Positions 22,408 to 34,156 are shown, counted from the stretch's first letter. The stretch: DNA of 64,000 bases from Rhinopithecus roxellana (GCF_007565055.1 NC_044564.1:79504563-79568562); one strand, 5' to 3'. Notes: generated by a model from the sequence alone, not told the origin. Made by a program: numbers and translations.

Positions 22408-22446
22408 CATGCACACACACATGCACACACATGTGCAAACACACAC
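22408..22446. repeat. CA-rich simple repeat
   Basis: Interrupted CACACACATG units. Confidence 0.85.
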
Positions 22447-22971
22447 ATGGCCCAGGCCAATGGCTTACCTTTCCAATCAATTTTCTTACCTATTTAACAA
22501 AAGAAATGTATTCTTACATTTTCCTCTCTGTTTTAGCCATCTAACTATTGTGAAGAAGGAACTTTGTGAATTGATGTGTGCAGTTACCTAAAATATCTTG
22601 AGTACAGATACGAAAAATATTCTGGAATTTTCTTTTGCGATTGTCTTCAATGCTAGCTTACAAGTTATCCAAAATAATGGGTTACTTTACTTTATAGTCG
22701 CCTGTTATATTTATAGAAAATCGTATTCTGTTTGATCCCTCACTTTATCACCCTTGGCTCTGAATAACTTCTGGGTGTTTCAAATGTGCTTCTAAAGGGT
22801 AAAAATTTTCCATCCCTTAACGTATGAAAATTTGAGGATGTTAAGAATGCATTCTCGGGATGATGGCAATCCAAAGAGGACTCCCTTCGCCCTGGACTGC
22901 TCCTTTCCCCTACACAAGATTTTGAACAATTGCAACATTGTTAAAATAACTAGTTGTTAAAACTCATCTCA

Positions 22972-23090
22972 GCTGGATGCCATGGCTTATGCCCTTAATC
23001 CCAGCAAGGCAGAGAGTGGGGGACTGCCTGAAGCCAGGAGTTTGAGACGTAGGCAACATAGAGGGACCCCATGTAAAAATAAAAAGTTTA
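22972..23090 (+). mobile_element. Decayed Alu monomer (FLAM-like)
   Basis: AGCTGGATGCCATGGCTTAT, then CTTAATCCCAGCA and CCAGGAGTTTGAGACG, ending in an A-rich tail near 23090, match an Alu left arm with high divergence. Confidence 0.75.
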
Positions 23091-25109
23091 TCTGTTGTTC
23101 AAGGATACACCATTCATTTGGTGGTTTATTTAGGTTACGTGGTTTATTCAAACCTTGAACATCAAGGATAACTCAGAGGGGTGAATGTACTTAAGAGTCT
23201 TGATAATGTTTTTGTGAGTTGATCAAGAATTCTGTATTCTTGCTTCAGTTTTATGTTAAGAGAAATGGGAGTCTCCAAAGAATAAAGATGTACACTTGTA
23301 GTAACAAGCCAGTGGTGTAACAGACCTAGATCTGGCTTTGCTGATTTCCTCTACTCCCATTCTCTAAAATCCCTCAGAGACTTCATGGCAAGGCAATGAT
23401 AGAAAGTTGTAGTGTGAGAGAATGCATGCCAGATAGGAATCAGAATATTCCTGGCCAGGAATCTGGGTGTTGATCAAATGTGGCAGTGCCTTTGAAAGCA
23501 CTTGCACAGTGTCTGGCACCCCACCGGCACTTCAATGCTGATTTTGAATTTGAAATTTAGAAGTTAAAGCTATAAAAGTGAAGGCCTACTGAATTTTATA
23601 TACACAGCTTAATAATGGGATAAAAATGCATGCTCTAAGAGGTCAGGCTTTTAATAACCCAATACAGTGAATCTCTTAATTCTCAATAAAAAGAGTGTAA
23701 AAAAGATGAAAGAATCTAGCCTATAATTATTCTGCCAGGTCATGAGGCATAAGCAGGTAATTTTAGAATGTTCTATAACTGTACTTTAAACTATAGGTTG
23801 CATTAAGTCAGGGTAGTAATTTTTCAGGTTTCGTATGGCAGGGTTTATTTCTGAATATAGAAATGTTCAATTCATCATGCAAAAATTTTTATATAGGTAG
23901 ACCTCTTCACTATCCTAGTTTCTTTTATTTCCATCTACCCACACTCATTCACAACATGCATGCAATGTACATATGCATGCATGCACACATGCACACACGC
24001 AGGCACACACACACACACACACCTCAGTACAGGAAAATTAAAGCTAACTAGTCATATTGGTCATCTTTTGCCTTATAATTTGGATTTTAGGAAAAATAAC
24101 CCTCTCCTATTTTCCTCCTTTTGAGAAAATTATAGAGAAATATATTAGCATTGTCAAATGTATTGGCCTCATGTATTTTCTTTCTTCCCTTGTATGTAAA
24201 TCTTGTAGTCTTGCCAACGTTTTCTAATATTTGCATGTCAAACACAGATTACAAGCCCCCTGGGCTGGATTCACACTGGCCTCTTGGCTTTTTACAGAAC
24301 GTTACACAGCCTTGTCCCCAGCTTGATGTTAAAGCAAATAATGCTAGCATCCTTAGTAAGGGCTTTGCCCTGAAAACTGAGGAAATTCGACCACAATAAA
24401 CATGCTGAGAATAAAATCGGGCTCTGCTGTAATTATTAGGTCAGAGGCAGGTAAGCGCAATTATTTCTGTACTGAAAAAAACAGGTGGGTAGTAGCTGGT
24501 TCTGCAGTGAGGGGGCAAAATGCGTGAGGTCCAGGGATGTTCAATCTGTAAGCCCATATGTGTCCAACACCCACTTATTCCCTCCTATACATTTTCCCCT
24601 CGATGCTATGCCTTCTCTTTGTTTTTAAAAGCAGTCTTAAATTGGTTACCATTTTTTCCCCTTCTCATACTTCTTTCTGTGCTTATAGGCAAGGGACAGT
24701 AAATTAAGCATATCTAAGGATTTAATGCTCAAAATCACCTTGGATAATTGGCTTACGGGGTTGAGGCATGCTTTTCCCTCAGTCTCCTAGTATTAATGCT
24801 ATTTCTCCTCAGAGGGTATATCTGTCAATAATTGATGAAGTCTTCTTGGGTAAATGAGCTGTTTCTTGGGACATTATAAATCATATTTGGAATCAAGTTT
24901 AGTTTCAAGCTGCTTTTAAAGTCTCGATGCTGTGCTAACTGAACAGAAAACATTAAATGTTTGAGGGAGTAGTGCAAGCTCTCAAATGCTAATGACATGA
25001 GCTGGACTTGAGAAAACAAATGGAATTTATACCCTCTGAGGCAACAAGAACACATCTGGCTTGTCAACAAGGCATATGTAAGTTTGGCAAGGGTCTTCCA
25101 GAAGGAAAT
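23091..25109. other. ~2 kb without recognised gene
   Basis: AT-rich DNA. A possible L2 or MIR 3' end scrap is near 23495-23545 (CACAGTGTCTGGCACC). A CA microsatellite is at 24004-24022. No protein features. Confidence 0.5.
24004..24022. repeat. (CA)n microsatellite
   Basis: About ten CA units after a GCATGCATGCACACATG stretch that begins near 23965. Confidence 0.9.
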
Positions 25110-25310
25110 TGCCTGAGTACCTACTGCGTGCTGAGCACTGTGTTTCATGATTCACTTGGGGCATCTGAGTTGATCCTCAGAACAAACTCATCTGGCAGGT
25201 GTTACTATGATTTCTACAGATGAGGAAACTGAGGCTCAGAAATGTTGATAACCTCCTCACTGCACACAGTGAGGAAGTGGTAGAGTTCAAATTGGAATCA
25301 GTTGAATTGT
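25110..25310 (-). mobile_element. MIR SINE
   Basis: CCTACTGCGTGCTGAGCACT, GATGAGGAAACTGAGGCTCA and AGTGGTAGAGTTCAAATTGG are the MIR sequence in reverse orientation. Confidence 0.85.
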
Positions 25311-25374
25311 AAAGTCTTTAGTATTCTCACTTCACCCCAAGCCAGACATGCTCTATGACACGGTCTTCATTCTA

Positions 25375-25503
25375 TGTTCAGTGGTGTCCTGGTGATCTCT
25401 GTGTATTTGGTGTTAAGATTGAGGCCAACAGTCTCTTATGTTCAGTGGTGTCCTGGTGATCTCTTATGTATTTGGTATTGAGATCAAGGCCGACAGTCCC
25501 TTA
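25375..25503 (+). repeat. 64/65-bp tandem duplication
   Basis: The unit starting TGTTCAGTGGTGTCCTGGTG at 25375 is repeated at 25439 and ends near 25503. The copies differ at several positions (TGTGTATTTGGTGTTAAGAT against TATGTATTTGGTATTGAGAT). It is adjacent to, but not part of, the MIR above. Confidence 0.9.
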
Positions 25504-25590
25504 TCACTGAACTTTTTCCTGGTCTCTCAGCTTTGTTCCAATCAGTACAGATACACTTTTATCTGTTTTATATAGAGGGCTTTGGCATGA

Positions 25591-25985
25591 TTATTTTTAT
25601 TATTATACTTTAAGTTCCAGGGTACATGTGCACAACGTGCAGGTTTGTTACGTATGTATACATGTGCCATGTTGGTGTGCTGCACCCATTAACTCGTCAT
25701 TTATATTAGGTATATCTCCCAATGCTATCCCCCCCGCCCCCCACACAACAGGCCCCAGTGTGTGATGTTCCGCTTCCTGTGTCCAAGTGATCTCATTGTT
25801 CAATTCCCACCTATGAGTGAGAACATGCAGTGTTCGGTTTTCTGTTCTTGAGATAGTTTGGTGAGAATGATGGTTTCCAGCTGCATGCATGTCCCTACAA
25901 AGGACACGAACTCATCCTTTTTTATGACTGCATAGTATTTTACGGCTGCATAGCCTTTTTTATGGCTGCATAATACTGCATAGTG
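25591..25985 (-). mobile_element. Young-type L1 (L1PA), 5'-truncated, joined to an Alu
   Basis: Reverse L1 3' UTR starting TTATTATTATACTTTAAGTTC, then GTGCTGCACCCATTAAC, up to the ORF2 end. At 25917-25985 it becomes irregular, with CCTTTTTTATG[A/G]CTGCATA present twice. It is joined directly to an Alu at about 25986. An 8-bp or slightly longer target duplication (TGGCATGA at 25583-25590 and 26270-26277) flanks L1 plus Alu together. Confidence 0.9.
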
Positions 25986-26269
25986 TTAAGACAGCATCTC
26001 ACTCTGTTGCCCAGGCTGGAGTGCAGTGATACAATCTCGGCTCACTGCAACCTCTGCCTCCTGAGTTCAAGCAATTCTCCTGCCTCAGCCTTTTGAGTAG
26101 TTGGGATTATAGCGGTGTGCCACCATGCCCGGATAATTTTTGTATTTTTAGTAGAGACAGGGTTTGACCATGTAGGCCAGGCTGGTCTTGAACTCCTGGC
26201 CTCAAGGGATCCACCTGCCTCGGCCTTCCAAAGTGCTGGGATTACAGGCGTGAGCCACTGCACCCGGCC
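25986..26269 (-). mobile_element. Alu (AluS-like) fused to the L1 5' end, no A-tail
   Basis: A reverse Alu from TTAAGACAGCATCTCACTCT to ACTGCACCCGGCC. The poly(T) normally left of a reverse Alu is absent at the L1 junction. The Alu 5' end touches the right copy of the TGGCATGA target duplication. The diverged GCGGTGTGCCACC region suggests AluS or older. Confidence 0.9.
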
Positions 26270-26499
26270 TGGCATGAGATTTTGATAATAAAATTTTGCT
26301 GCTAAAAGAAACCTGTAAACCACAGCTGTGTGAGAATAATAATAATAAAAAAGCCTATCTTATAAAGTAAGGCTATTAGCATATGTAAGAACATGACTGA
26401 TACGTTAAAAATTGGGAAATATTTTGCTCCTTTCTCTGATTCAAAAGACATACTCAAAGAACATCCTAGAATTACTCTAAGCATTGCTGTAGGGTGAGT

Positions 26500-26650
26500 G
26501 CTGAGCTCAGAGTCAGAGCCCTAGGTTTTCACTTTTGCTCAGACATTATCTTACTGTGTGCTGTTACTTCCTTTTCCTCACTTTGCACATCAATAGGCTG
26601 GAGATGAGAGTACTTGCTCTAACAACCTCAGATCCTTATTGTGATCACCA
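26500..26650 (+). mobile_element. MIR SINE, decayed
   Basis: CAGAGTCAGAGCCCTAGG, then a TCACTTTGCACATCAATAGG-like 3' part and GAGTACTTGCTCTAACAAC in MIR order. Weakly conserved. Confidence 0.55.
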
Positions 26651-28158
26651 AAAGAGAGGAAAGATTTAAAAACTAGTTTGAAAAAGAAAGAACATGCCTA
26701 ACATAGAAGATATCACTATGATTAATACTGCATTTTCTATTTTTTAGGAGGTTGAAAAATCACTAGTAATTTTTCTGAACATTATAGTTCAGATTTGAAA
26801 GGCAAAATGTTAAGAGTGGAGGGTATTTGGCATGGGACAGATGGGGACATAAAAGGCATAAAACCATTTTTAAAAGCTCATTCAGAATAATTATTTTAGA
26901 GATAATGGCTTATTAAGTTCATAATATCAGCCCTTGAGTTCTAGTTATTCACAATATTGGCTGCTGCTCATTTTTGAACTTTCTAATGAAAAGATAGAAT
27001 ATGAATCAATTTGCCTCATTTTTTTCCAATCTCTCTTAATTGTCAGGGCAAATATACACTAGATTTGAAAGAACAAAATTGCTGACATGAGACTAAAATT
27101 ACTATTTGACTGAATGCCGATTGAGATAAGGAGGAATTGTTTCCTGGATGCCTCTCTGCCCATTATTCCTTCTTCGTTCCCCTCCTTTACACCTACTTTT
27201 CTTTCCTCCCTTCCAGCAGACATTTGTTAAACACTAATATGGGCACACATGAATTGAATATATTGTCTGCTTCAGAGGTTCTCAGTCCAGCATCTAAATA
27301 AATACGCACTTCACTGTGATGTGAACTATGCCAGAAGCCTATCTTCACCTTACTGACACCATCACAAACAGCATGGGAGCCCAGAGGATGGAATGCCCAG
27401 TTGTTGCTGGGGAAGTCCAGAAAAGTTTCATGGTGAATATTTAGCAACTAACAGCTTGAGCCATTTCCTCTCTGCATTCCAGCTTCTTTGTTTCTAATCA
27501 GTTCCATTTCAACCCACTTGAAACCTACTCATGCTCTTGAGCCTCGTGAGTACAAGGATGTTCCTCTGATGAAATTCTGAGAACTTTGTCTATCTCTTCC
27601 TCTCTTGGTCCCTCTTTCTAGCTACATATTTATTTTATTTTATTTTTTACCACACAAAGACCCCAAATCTGTAGATATCTACCTCCCTGATTCTTTCTTT
27701 CCTTTATTCCTCTATATTCTTCCTGCTCTATACCTCTTCTTCTTTCATCTGTTTCTCATGCACTCTCTCTCCCTGCCCTCCTTTGGAGAAGTTAGGGACA
27801 AGAAGGTTGGATTGGTTATGGGAGACCTGAGGAGAATGTTTGGGGAAAGTTGAAAAGAAAACAAAATTGAGAACCAATAGTTTAATATTTTAACTCCCCC
27901 CCGCCCCCGCCCCACTGCCACTTTACTGAATCCTCTCTAGATTTTCCATAATGTTCTCAAATTCGATTTTCAGTTACTTCTGGCACTGAGAGGAGGAGCA
28001 AATAGTTTCTAAGTAGTATCTAAGGGGGCAAGCCCTTCTTCCAGGTAAGAATGCAGCTGACAGTGCTAGTCTGGATTGTGTAATTAATGTCACTTGGCAC
28101 AACCAGACCTATTTAAGAATTTTGTTTTTGGAGGCATTCTGTCTCTCTGTCATTTCAG
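26651..28158. other. ~1.5 kb without recognised gene
   Basis: No clear repeat or gene. There is a C-rich run (CCCCCCGCCCCCGCCCC) near 27896-27913. The region 27200-27440 may be a very old interspersed repeat that I cannot name. Confidence 0.45.
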
Positions 28159-28258
28159 GGCAATAGCTCCAACAAGCACTTTGACCTGAAGCAGAGGCCA
28201 GATCTGCGGCACACTTAAGTGTAAGGGCTGTTCACTATGAATTCAAATAAGAATTAAA
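28159..28258 (+). other. Terminal-exon-like segment
   Basis: CTGTCTCTCTGTCATTTCAG ends at 28158 and is a strong 3' splice-site match. The following frame is open for 19 residues (GNSSNKHF... ending LRHT) with a stop at 28216-28218. An ATTAAA signal lies at 28253-28258. No upstream exons or family are recognised, so it may be chance. Confidence 0.25.
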
Positions 28259-28359
28259 TTACAGAGAAAGATTGAAATGAAAATTGCAGGTGATTCTGTC
28301 AGCCTACTTTCTATCCAGCCAGCTACCTAATCATGTCCCCTTTTCCCTGCTGGGCTATT

Positions 28360-28400
28360 TTTTTTTTTCTTTTTTCTTTTTTCTTTTTTTTTTTTTTTGC
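28360..28400. repeat. T-rich low-complexity tract
   Basis: T-runs broken by single C residues. Confidence 0.9.
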
Positions 28401-28504
28401 CTTCTTGAATTCAGGTAGTGGGCTCACACTGTCATAGCAGGTCCAGATCAGCAGGAACATGTCTGAAGGTTTCAGAGTTATCTCCTGGCAGTCTACAGAG
28501 GCAC

Positions 28505-28670
28505 ACAAAGCATGCGGTCTTCGGAGCCAGGCTGCTTTGGCTCAAATTCTAGTTCTATTCCCTGTTTTCTGTGTGAGCTTGCGTAAGTTACTAAGGTCTC
28601 TAAATGTGTAAGACAGGACAAATAAAATTATCTTTATTCCAGGGTTGTGTGAGGATTAAGTAGAGTAACA
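28505..28670 (+). mobile_element. MIR SINE
   Basis: CGGAGCCAGGCTGCTTTGGC, then TGTGTGAGCTTGCGTAAGTT and GGGTTGTGTGAGGATTAAG follow the MIR order in forward orientation. Confidence 0.85.
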
Positions 28671-28814
28671 ATTAGCTCTGTCTAATTCATGATGACAATC
28701 CCTTGCATTTATTGAACACTAAACTTTTACTATGTATAAGACACCTACAGAAACAAGTAAGAACATTTATTACACTGAATGAGGATAAAACTTCCCCTGA
28801 TTCTTCTACAGTTA

Positions 28815-29541
28815 TATTACCGGAAGGAGGGCCTTGCATGTAATTGTATAGGTCCTTGGCATTTTGAACAAAGAATTGGACAAAACACACAAAGAAAGGA
28901 ACAAAGGAACAAAACACAGGAAGGAAGCAGCAAAAGCAGGAATTTATTAAAGCAAGAAAGCACTTCACAGGGTGGAAGTGGGCCCGAGCAAGAGGCTAAA
29001 GGGCCTGGTTACAAAGTTTTCTGGGTTTTAAGTACTTCGTTTGAGGTCCCCGTTGGTTACCCCTTATCTGGAATGAAGGATTTGGTCTTTGGCTAATTAA
29101 AGGCTGCGGTGAATTGGCGCTCTATGCACATGAAGGGATGGTCCCTGCTTGGCCTGCGGCCAATCCAAGGCACTCTCCCTTTCCATCTGAGATGTGGTGG
29201 AACGGGGAGGGCTTTAGGGAGAGTAGCCTTTGATCCTTTGGGGATGGGGTTTTTCCTCTTGGTTTAGCTTTAGGATGTTTGCATTTAATTGGCCTTACAT
29301 TTGCATTTAATTGGCCTTCCCTGCTCCTAGACCCAGGTGTTTTCCTTTTGATCCAGCTTTGGGAAGTCAGCAGGAATTGGCCTCAGATTCCCTGACCCCA
29401 GAACTTGGTGTTTTCTATTTTAGGAAGTCTCAGCACAAATTGGCCTCAGATTCCCTGCCCTAGGAAATCAAGATGTTTTTCCTGAATTCGGCACGAATTG
29501 GTCTTAAGTGCCCTACCTCCAGAATCTATTCTCCTGCCTCA
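28815..29541 (-). mobile_element. Solo ERV LTR with 4-bp target duplication
   Basis: Flanked by GTTA at 28811-28814 and 29542-29545. Read on the minus strand it starts TGAGGCAGGAGAATAG and ends with CTCCTTCCGGTAATA. Its AATAAA signal (plus strand TTTATT at 28944-28949) is followed by an R/U5-like tail. The U3 has imperfect repeats built on CACRAATTGGYCT motifs (29360-29500) and a doubled TTTGCATTTAATTGGCCTT at 29278-29316. No internal viral genes adjoin. The family is not assigned. Confidence 0.85.
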
Positions 29542-29639
29542 GTTAGGCAACCCTACTTTGGTGTTTGTACAGGTGAATTGAAATAACGTTTTCTTGTATT
29601 TGTTTTTCTTAGAATATACTAGGTAATCACGCTAGCTGA

Positions 29640-29830
29640 CAGTGAGTCAGACCCTGAGAGGACTGTTTTACCTTCAACAGCTCATTTAATTCTCCCCAAA
29701 ATTTTGCAAGGTAGGTGAAAATAATTTCATAACAAAGATGGGACTAGTGAGGATTGAAACATTAGGTAGTTTGTGATTTATACTTAGGCCTGTCTGCTGC
29801 AAAACCTTTGCTTACCTACCACACTATGGT
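29640..29830 (-). mobile_element. MIR SINE, decayed
   Basis: AGCTCATTTAATTCTCCCCA, then AAGGTAGGTGAAAATAATTT and AAAGATGGGACTAGTGAGG resemble the reverse MIR, including the region usually reading TTACAGATGAGG. Confidence 0.6.
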
Positions 29831-30209
29831 TTTGATCAGCCAGTTATTATCACTAGATAGATCATCTTTTCTGAAATTGCCTGGCACTTCCATAGTAGAT
29901 TTTGAAATGCTCCTTTTCTAGCTCTTGGGTACTTATTCAAAATTCTGAATGTTCACTTATTTTTCTGCATACTCAGGGATTATATCCTCCTGGCTCTTTT
30001 GCCCATGGGAAGAGCCCTTTGCAGATCTAAACCTATTTAGTCTCTGAGATCTAGGTCAGAACCTATCTTGTTTAAGAAACATTTCTCTAGTTAATATGTA
30101 TACTCTCCTTAGTGCCACAATGATCTCCCACTCTATGAATTCTTATTTTTGCATTTTGAAGCAATATAACATGATACAGCACTTGGTCATTTTTATATTG
30201 AACTAATCA

Positions 30210-30430
30210 CAATAAGAACACTTATTGAACACTTGCTTGATGCTAAACTCTACAAAAATTCTTTCACTTAATCTCACGAGAACTCTGCTAGTTTAGTATA
30301 ACTGTTATGCTCCTAATTTTGTAGAAGAGAAAATGAGATTTGGAGAAATTCAGTGATATGCCTAAAGCTACAAATATGATGAAGTCAGGATTCAAATGGT
30401 CTCACCATGGAGCCCAATCTCCTACTCATT
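30210..30430 (-). mobile_element. MIR SINE
   Basis: CTTATTGAACACTTGCTTGA, TTTCACTTAATCTCACGAG, AGAGAAAATGAGATTTGGAG and AAGTCAGGATTCAAATGG are in reverse MIR order. Confidence 0.85.
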
Positions 30431-31019
30431 ATTTTTTTGCCATCCACTTTAGTCCTTTGTGCTCAAATGCAATGCAAGGTGGCCCCTAGAGTTAATCATG
30501 TGCTAATTATCAAGGCACTCAGTGAGGGAAGGTTCATGGATCAGTGGGTGTTTTTTGAGTCTCTATATGGTGTGTGGGATTGAGGATGGTATAAACAGAG
30601 GACAATTCTAATTCCCACCTAATGCTCTGGACACAGGCACACCAAACTACTTCAGTCCACATGCAGTACTTCTAGGAATCCTCACCTGTCGAATGTGTGA
30701 TGAGGAGCTATTGACTTCTAATAAAGACAGGGAGAAAATCGATGGATGGGTGTCCAATATCTTGAATTGATGATATTAAGGGCTCCACTACTCCATTTCT
30801 GGCAGTCAGTTGGATCCATTGATCTCATTTACCTTAACTACTTTTGAGAAAAGAGGTTTTTAGTTTCTTCCATCCCCGCAGACATGCATGAAGAAAATGT
30901 AATTTTCTTGAAAATATGAAGTTGTGTATGAAAGAGAAGATCATTAGCTATGAGGACGAAAAGATAAGGGAAATTACGATGTAACGTGGTTCTCTGCATG
31001 CAAAGTCAACATAATCAAG

Positions 31020-31140
31020 CCATAACTTGAGTGTTTACTCTATGTCAGGCATTACTCTAAGAAGCTTTCATATATTTAGCTCATTTAATCCTCACAACAA
31101 TCCTATGAGGTTGCAATAGTTGTCTTCAGATGATCATAGA
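31020..31140 (-). mobile_element. MIR SINE
   Basis: GTGTTTACTCTATGTCAGGC followed by CATTTAATCCTCACAACAAT and CCTATGAGGTTGCAATAG is clear reverse MIR. Confidence 0.85.
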
Positions 31141-31334
31141 TGTATCAACAATCATGAGAGACTGAAGAATGTGTCTATGTTCTCACAGGGCCAAGAGTCA
31201 CCATTTAGTTTTTCTGACACAAGAGGCCAAATTCTAACGCGTTTGCTGTTACTGTCTCTAGTGGGCTGGAGAAGATGGCAGATAACTTCTCCTCACAGAT
31301 TTTGAAGGCAATAGGAAAGGAAGGAACAGAGAAA

Positions 31335-31500
31335 TAAATTACCTACCTAACATGCACTGGGCTCCATACATTGTGAAGGCATTATATATATCTACAACTT
31401 TTAAGGTGATAATTATTTATTCATTTTACAGATGAGCTTCAGAGGTTAAGTGACTTTCTCAATGCCACTTTGTTGGCAAATGGAGGACTCAGCTTTGAAT
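31335..31500 (-). mobile_element. MIR SINE
   Basis: CATGCACTGGGCTCCATACA, then CATTTTACAGATGAGCTTCA, GAGGTTAAGTGACTTTCTC and GGAGGACTCAGCTTTGAAT are in reverse MIR order. Confidence 0.85.
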
Positions 31501-31839
31501 CATCTTTTGCTTTGTATGTTACCCTGAGAAGTTTAAATAGGAGACCCTTCCTGCTTTATAAGATGCCTATAATTCATGGCAACATTTAAATTCTGTGCTT
31601 ATTTCCATGTGAAGAACAGCTTATATCCTAGCACCCTATTTTTGTAGGCTTAATGAATAAAGTGTATATGCTATAAAAAAGATTCAATGAAAATCTGTGT
31701 GATGTGGCAGAATAAGAGGTCACTTACTGGATCAAGTTTGAAGGGTGGTGCTTTTCAGATTTTTAACTTCTTTATTACCTTGCTATATGGAGAAGGGAGA
31801 AAGCTAGTTTTTCTTGCCAGAGTTTAGTCTCTTTAATGG

Positions 31840-31895
31840 AAGACTTGGATGAGATGGTGTCAATGTCCCTTACAATTCTACAATTCTGTGATTGT
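31840..31895. mobile_element. Possible CR1/L3-type LINE 3' scrap
   Basis: CTTGGATGAGATGGTGTCAA then TTACAATTCTACAATTCTGT resembles the GATGATCTCTAAGGTCCCTT...ATTCTATGATTCT signature seen at ends of ancient CR1/L3-like repeats. Short and uncertain. Confidence 0.35.
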
Positions 31896-32254
31896 GTCAG
31901 GGCTGAATTGCATAAAGTCCGGGCTTTGGAAAGATCCTGGAGAGTATCAGTGCCATCTCCCAATCCTTCTACAGTTTTGCAGACCTATAACAGGCCTTTA
32001 TGTCTCTTGCCTGGATTCTTACATCTGTCTCTTAGTTTGCTTTTAGATGTCCACTTGACTCAATACCCAAAACAAGCAGCACATTTGAAACATTCTTATA
32101 TAACACAAGTTTAAGTAACCCATTGAAAAAATGTTGAACTCTCATGAAGTGCCTTACTTAACTAGTTTAATGACATCTCATGGGAACATGTAGAAATATC
32201 ACAAATATAAGATCTGTGTCCAAACGTTTAGTAATGATGCATCCATACCTAAAC

Positions 32255-32712
32255 CACTAAACACAGTTTTGACCAGGTCACTCCCCTGCCTAAAATCCTG
32301 TAATGGCTTCATTGAGTTTATAGGATAACATCTAAGCTCTCTCCTTGTTTTTTGTTTTTGTTTTTGTTTTCTGCCTTGTCCTTTGTGCCCAGAATTTCTT
32401 GAATACATCATGCTGTTTCTTGCCTTTGTGCCTTTTGTCTTCTGCCTAGCATAACTAGCCTAGTTCCTGGCTTGTTTCTTTTAATCTATTATATCTCAAC
32501 TCTGTTCTTAGTAGATATCTGCCTTGTTTTCCAGGCAATACCATTGCCTCTGTTTACGCTGTCATTACTTATTGTACCTGTGTCTCCCACCAAAATTGGA
32601 GTCTATTAAAGGAGCAAGATCTGTGTCTCACTCATCTTTGTCTCCCCAGTAACTTGCGTGGTCTCTGGTGCACAGTGGATGCTTAATTAATGTTTGTTGA
32701 ATGAATGAATAT
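32255..32712 (+). mobile_element. L2 LINE, 3' end
   Basis: CAGGTCACTCCCCTGCCTAA, AATCCTGTAATGGCTTCATT, CTCATCTTTGTCTCCCCAGT and the terminal TTGTTGAATGAATGAAT show a forward L2 3' end. A (TTTTTG)n-like run lies at 32346-32369. Confidence 0.9.
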
Positions 32713-33264
32713 GTTGATTCCTCAGTGATGAAGAAACATTGGCATCTAATTTCTAAGACAACCTTCCTTACATGTAGCTGAAATTTCCTTCCCGATTGGC
32801 CCAAATTCTGGCCACTGAAATAATTCAGAATAATTTCTCTTCTTCTGGCACAATAGCATTTGAAGTAGTTGAATTTTGTTAAATCTTCCTTTTGCTAGGT
32901 CAAAGATCCCCAATTCTTCCACTTGTCTTCTTGTAAATACCCTATGTATCTCATTACTATCTTGGCTGGCCTCCTTTACTTGTGTTCTAGGTGACACCTG
33001 TGTTTCTTAAAAGAAGATGCCAACATCAGAACTAAAAGCTCCAGATACTGTTTTAAGTGGCAAGCAGCCCAGGGGAGCGGTCCTTTCTTTTGTCCTGTAA
33101 GCTAAACCTAAAAGTTATTTAAAAGTTAACATAAGGTAGCAACTTACTTTGGTAATATAATACATATGATGAAATATACATATAATAAAATATATTAATA
33201 TTTTAAAATATAAAACATAATTATGACAAAAATAATGAAAATCTCTTATTAATCTTTTATAATA
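32713..33264. other. Unassigned DNA
   Basis: AT-rich at 33150-33240. No gene recognised. Confidence 0.5.
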
Positions 33265-33460
33265 ACATCAGAGGGCAAGTATTATTATCTTATTATCTTA
33301 TTATCTCCCCTTTACAGATGAGGAAACTCAGAGTGGATAGAGGTTATCTTACTTTTTGAAAACTATAATAAGAAATTCTGAGTGGCAGAGACATGATGGG
33401 GTCCTTGATTGACTGTAGATTTGTTTAGCACAAGTCCCATATTTTAAACCATCGCACTAT
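33265..33460 (-). mobile_element. MIR SINE with (TTATC)n expansion
   Basis: CCCTTTACAGATGAGGAAAC, TCAGAGTGGATAGAGGTTA and TTCTGAGTGGCAGAGACA match reverse MIR. Short TTATC repeats at about 33284-33307 lie in the part that usually reads TATTATTATCCCC. Confidence 0.8.
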
Positions 33461-34156
33461 AAATGGATGCCCCACGAGACTTCCACGAGCTTTCTGAAAC
33501 TAAGTGCAAAATGCTATGTAAAAATATGTGTTTCGAAGGTAAATGTACTCAATTTTTATCATGTTCCCAAAGGAATGTTTGCCCAAAGAGGTTAAGAATC
33601 ACTGTATTAAAGGTAGACTGACATTGAGCTTGTAGCCAGTTCAAACAATGAGTTCATTTTCCTATACATTGCTCTTAAATTTCTTCCCTTAAGTTGCATA
33701 ACTGGTTTTCTGAACCTACATTTGGCATAGTAATACACTTAGCTCTATTGCATTTAATCTTACCGGTTTCTTCTCCTTCAAGGCTATTTCTTTTTATCGC
33801 ACCTCTGTTATTTAACATATTTGCTATTCCCTCAAATAATTTGGCTGGCATTCTCTCTTGATCTGTATCTAAATCATTGCTGAATGTGAGGGCTGACCCA
33901 GGGGAGGGCAATGGCTGTTGAAAATGGTTTGCAGAGCCTGTGTCTCCTCTGCATTTGTTTTTTCCCTCGGGTTGCTTGGGGTTTCTCTGGGAGTAGACAG
34001 AGGCAATCCTCCACATATTAACAACTAAATAATCTGCTGTTTTTAACCAGTGGCAGTCTTTCTGAGTCTCCGAGTCCCGATTTCCGAGAATCTACTCTTT
34101 GTGCCCTTTATGTGATGCTCTGTCTCACAGGATGGGATTTGATCTCAGCATTCGTG
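33461..34156. other. Unassigned DNA
   Basis: No gene supported. The minus-strand frame at 33675-34016 lacks any recognised family feature. Confidence 0.45.

Larger units (their letters stand above)
22128..22971. other. Unassigned DNA
   Basis: Apart from the T-run and a CA-rich stretch at about 22408-22446, no repeat or gene recognised. Confidence 0.5.

Noticed and set aside
29480..29500. GAATTCGGCACGA, identical to a common cDNA-library adaptor
   Set aside because: It lies in an imperfect internal repeat of the LTR (related CAGCACAAATTGG copies nearby) with continuous LTR sequence on both sides, so it is coincidental rather than vector contamination.
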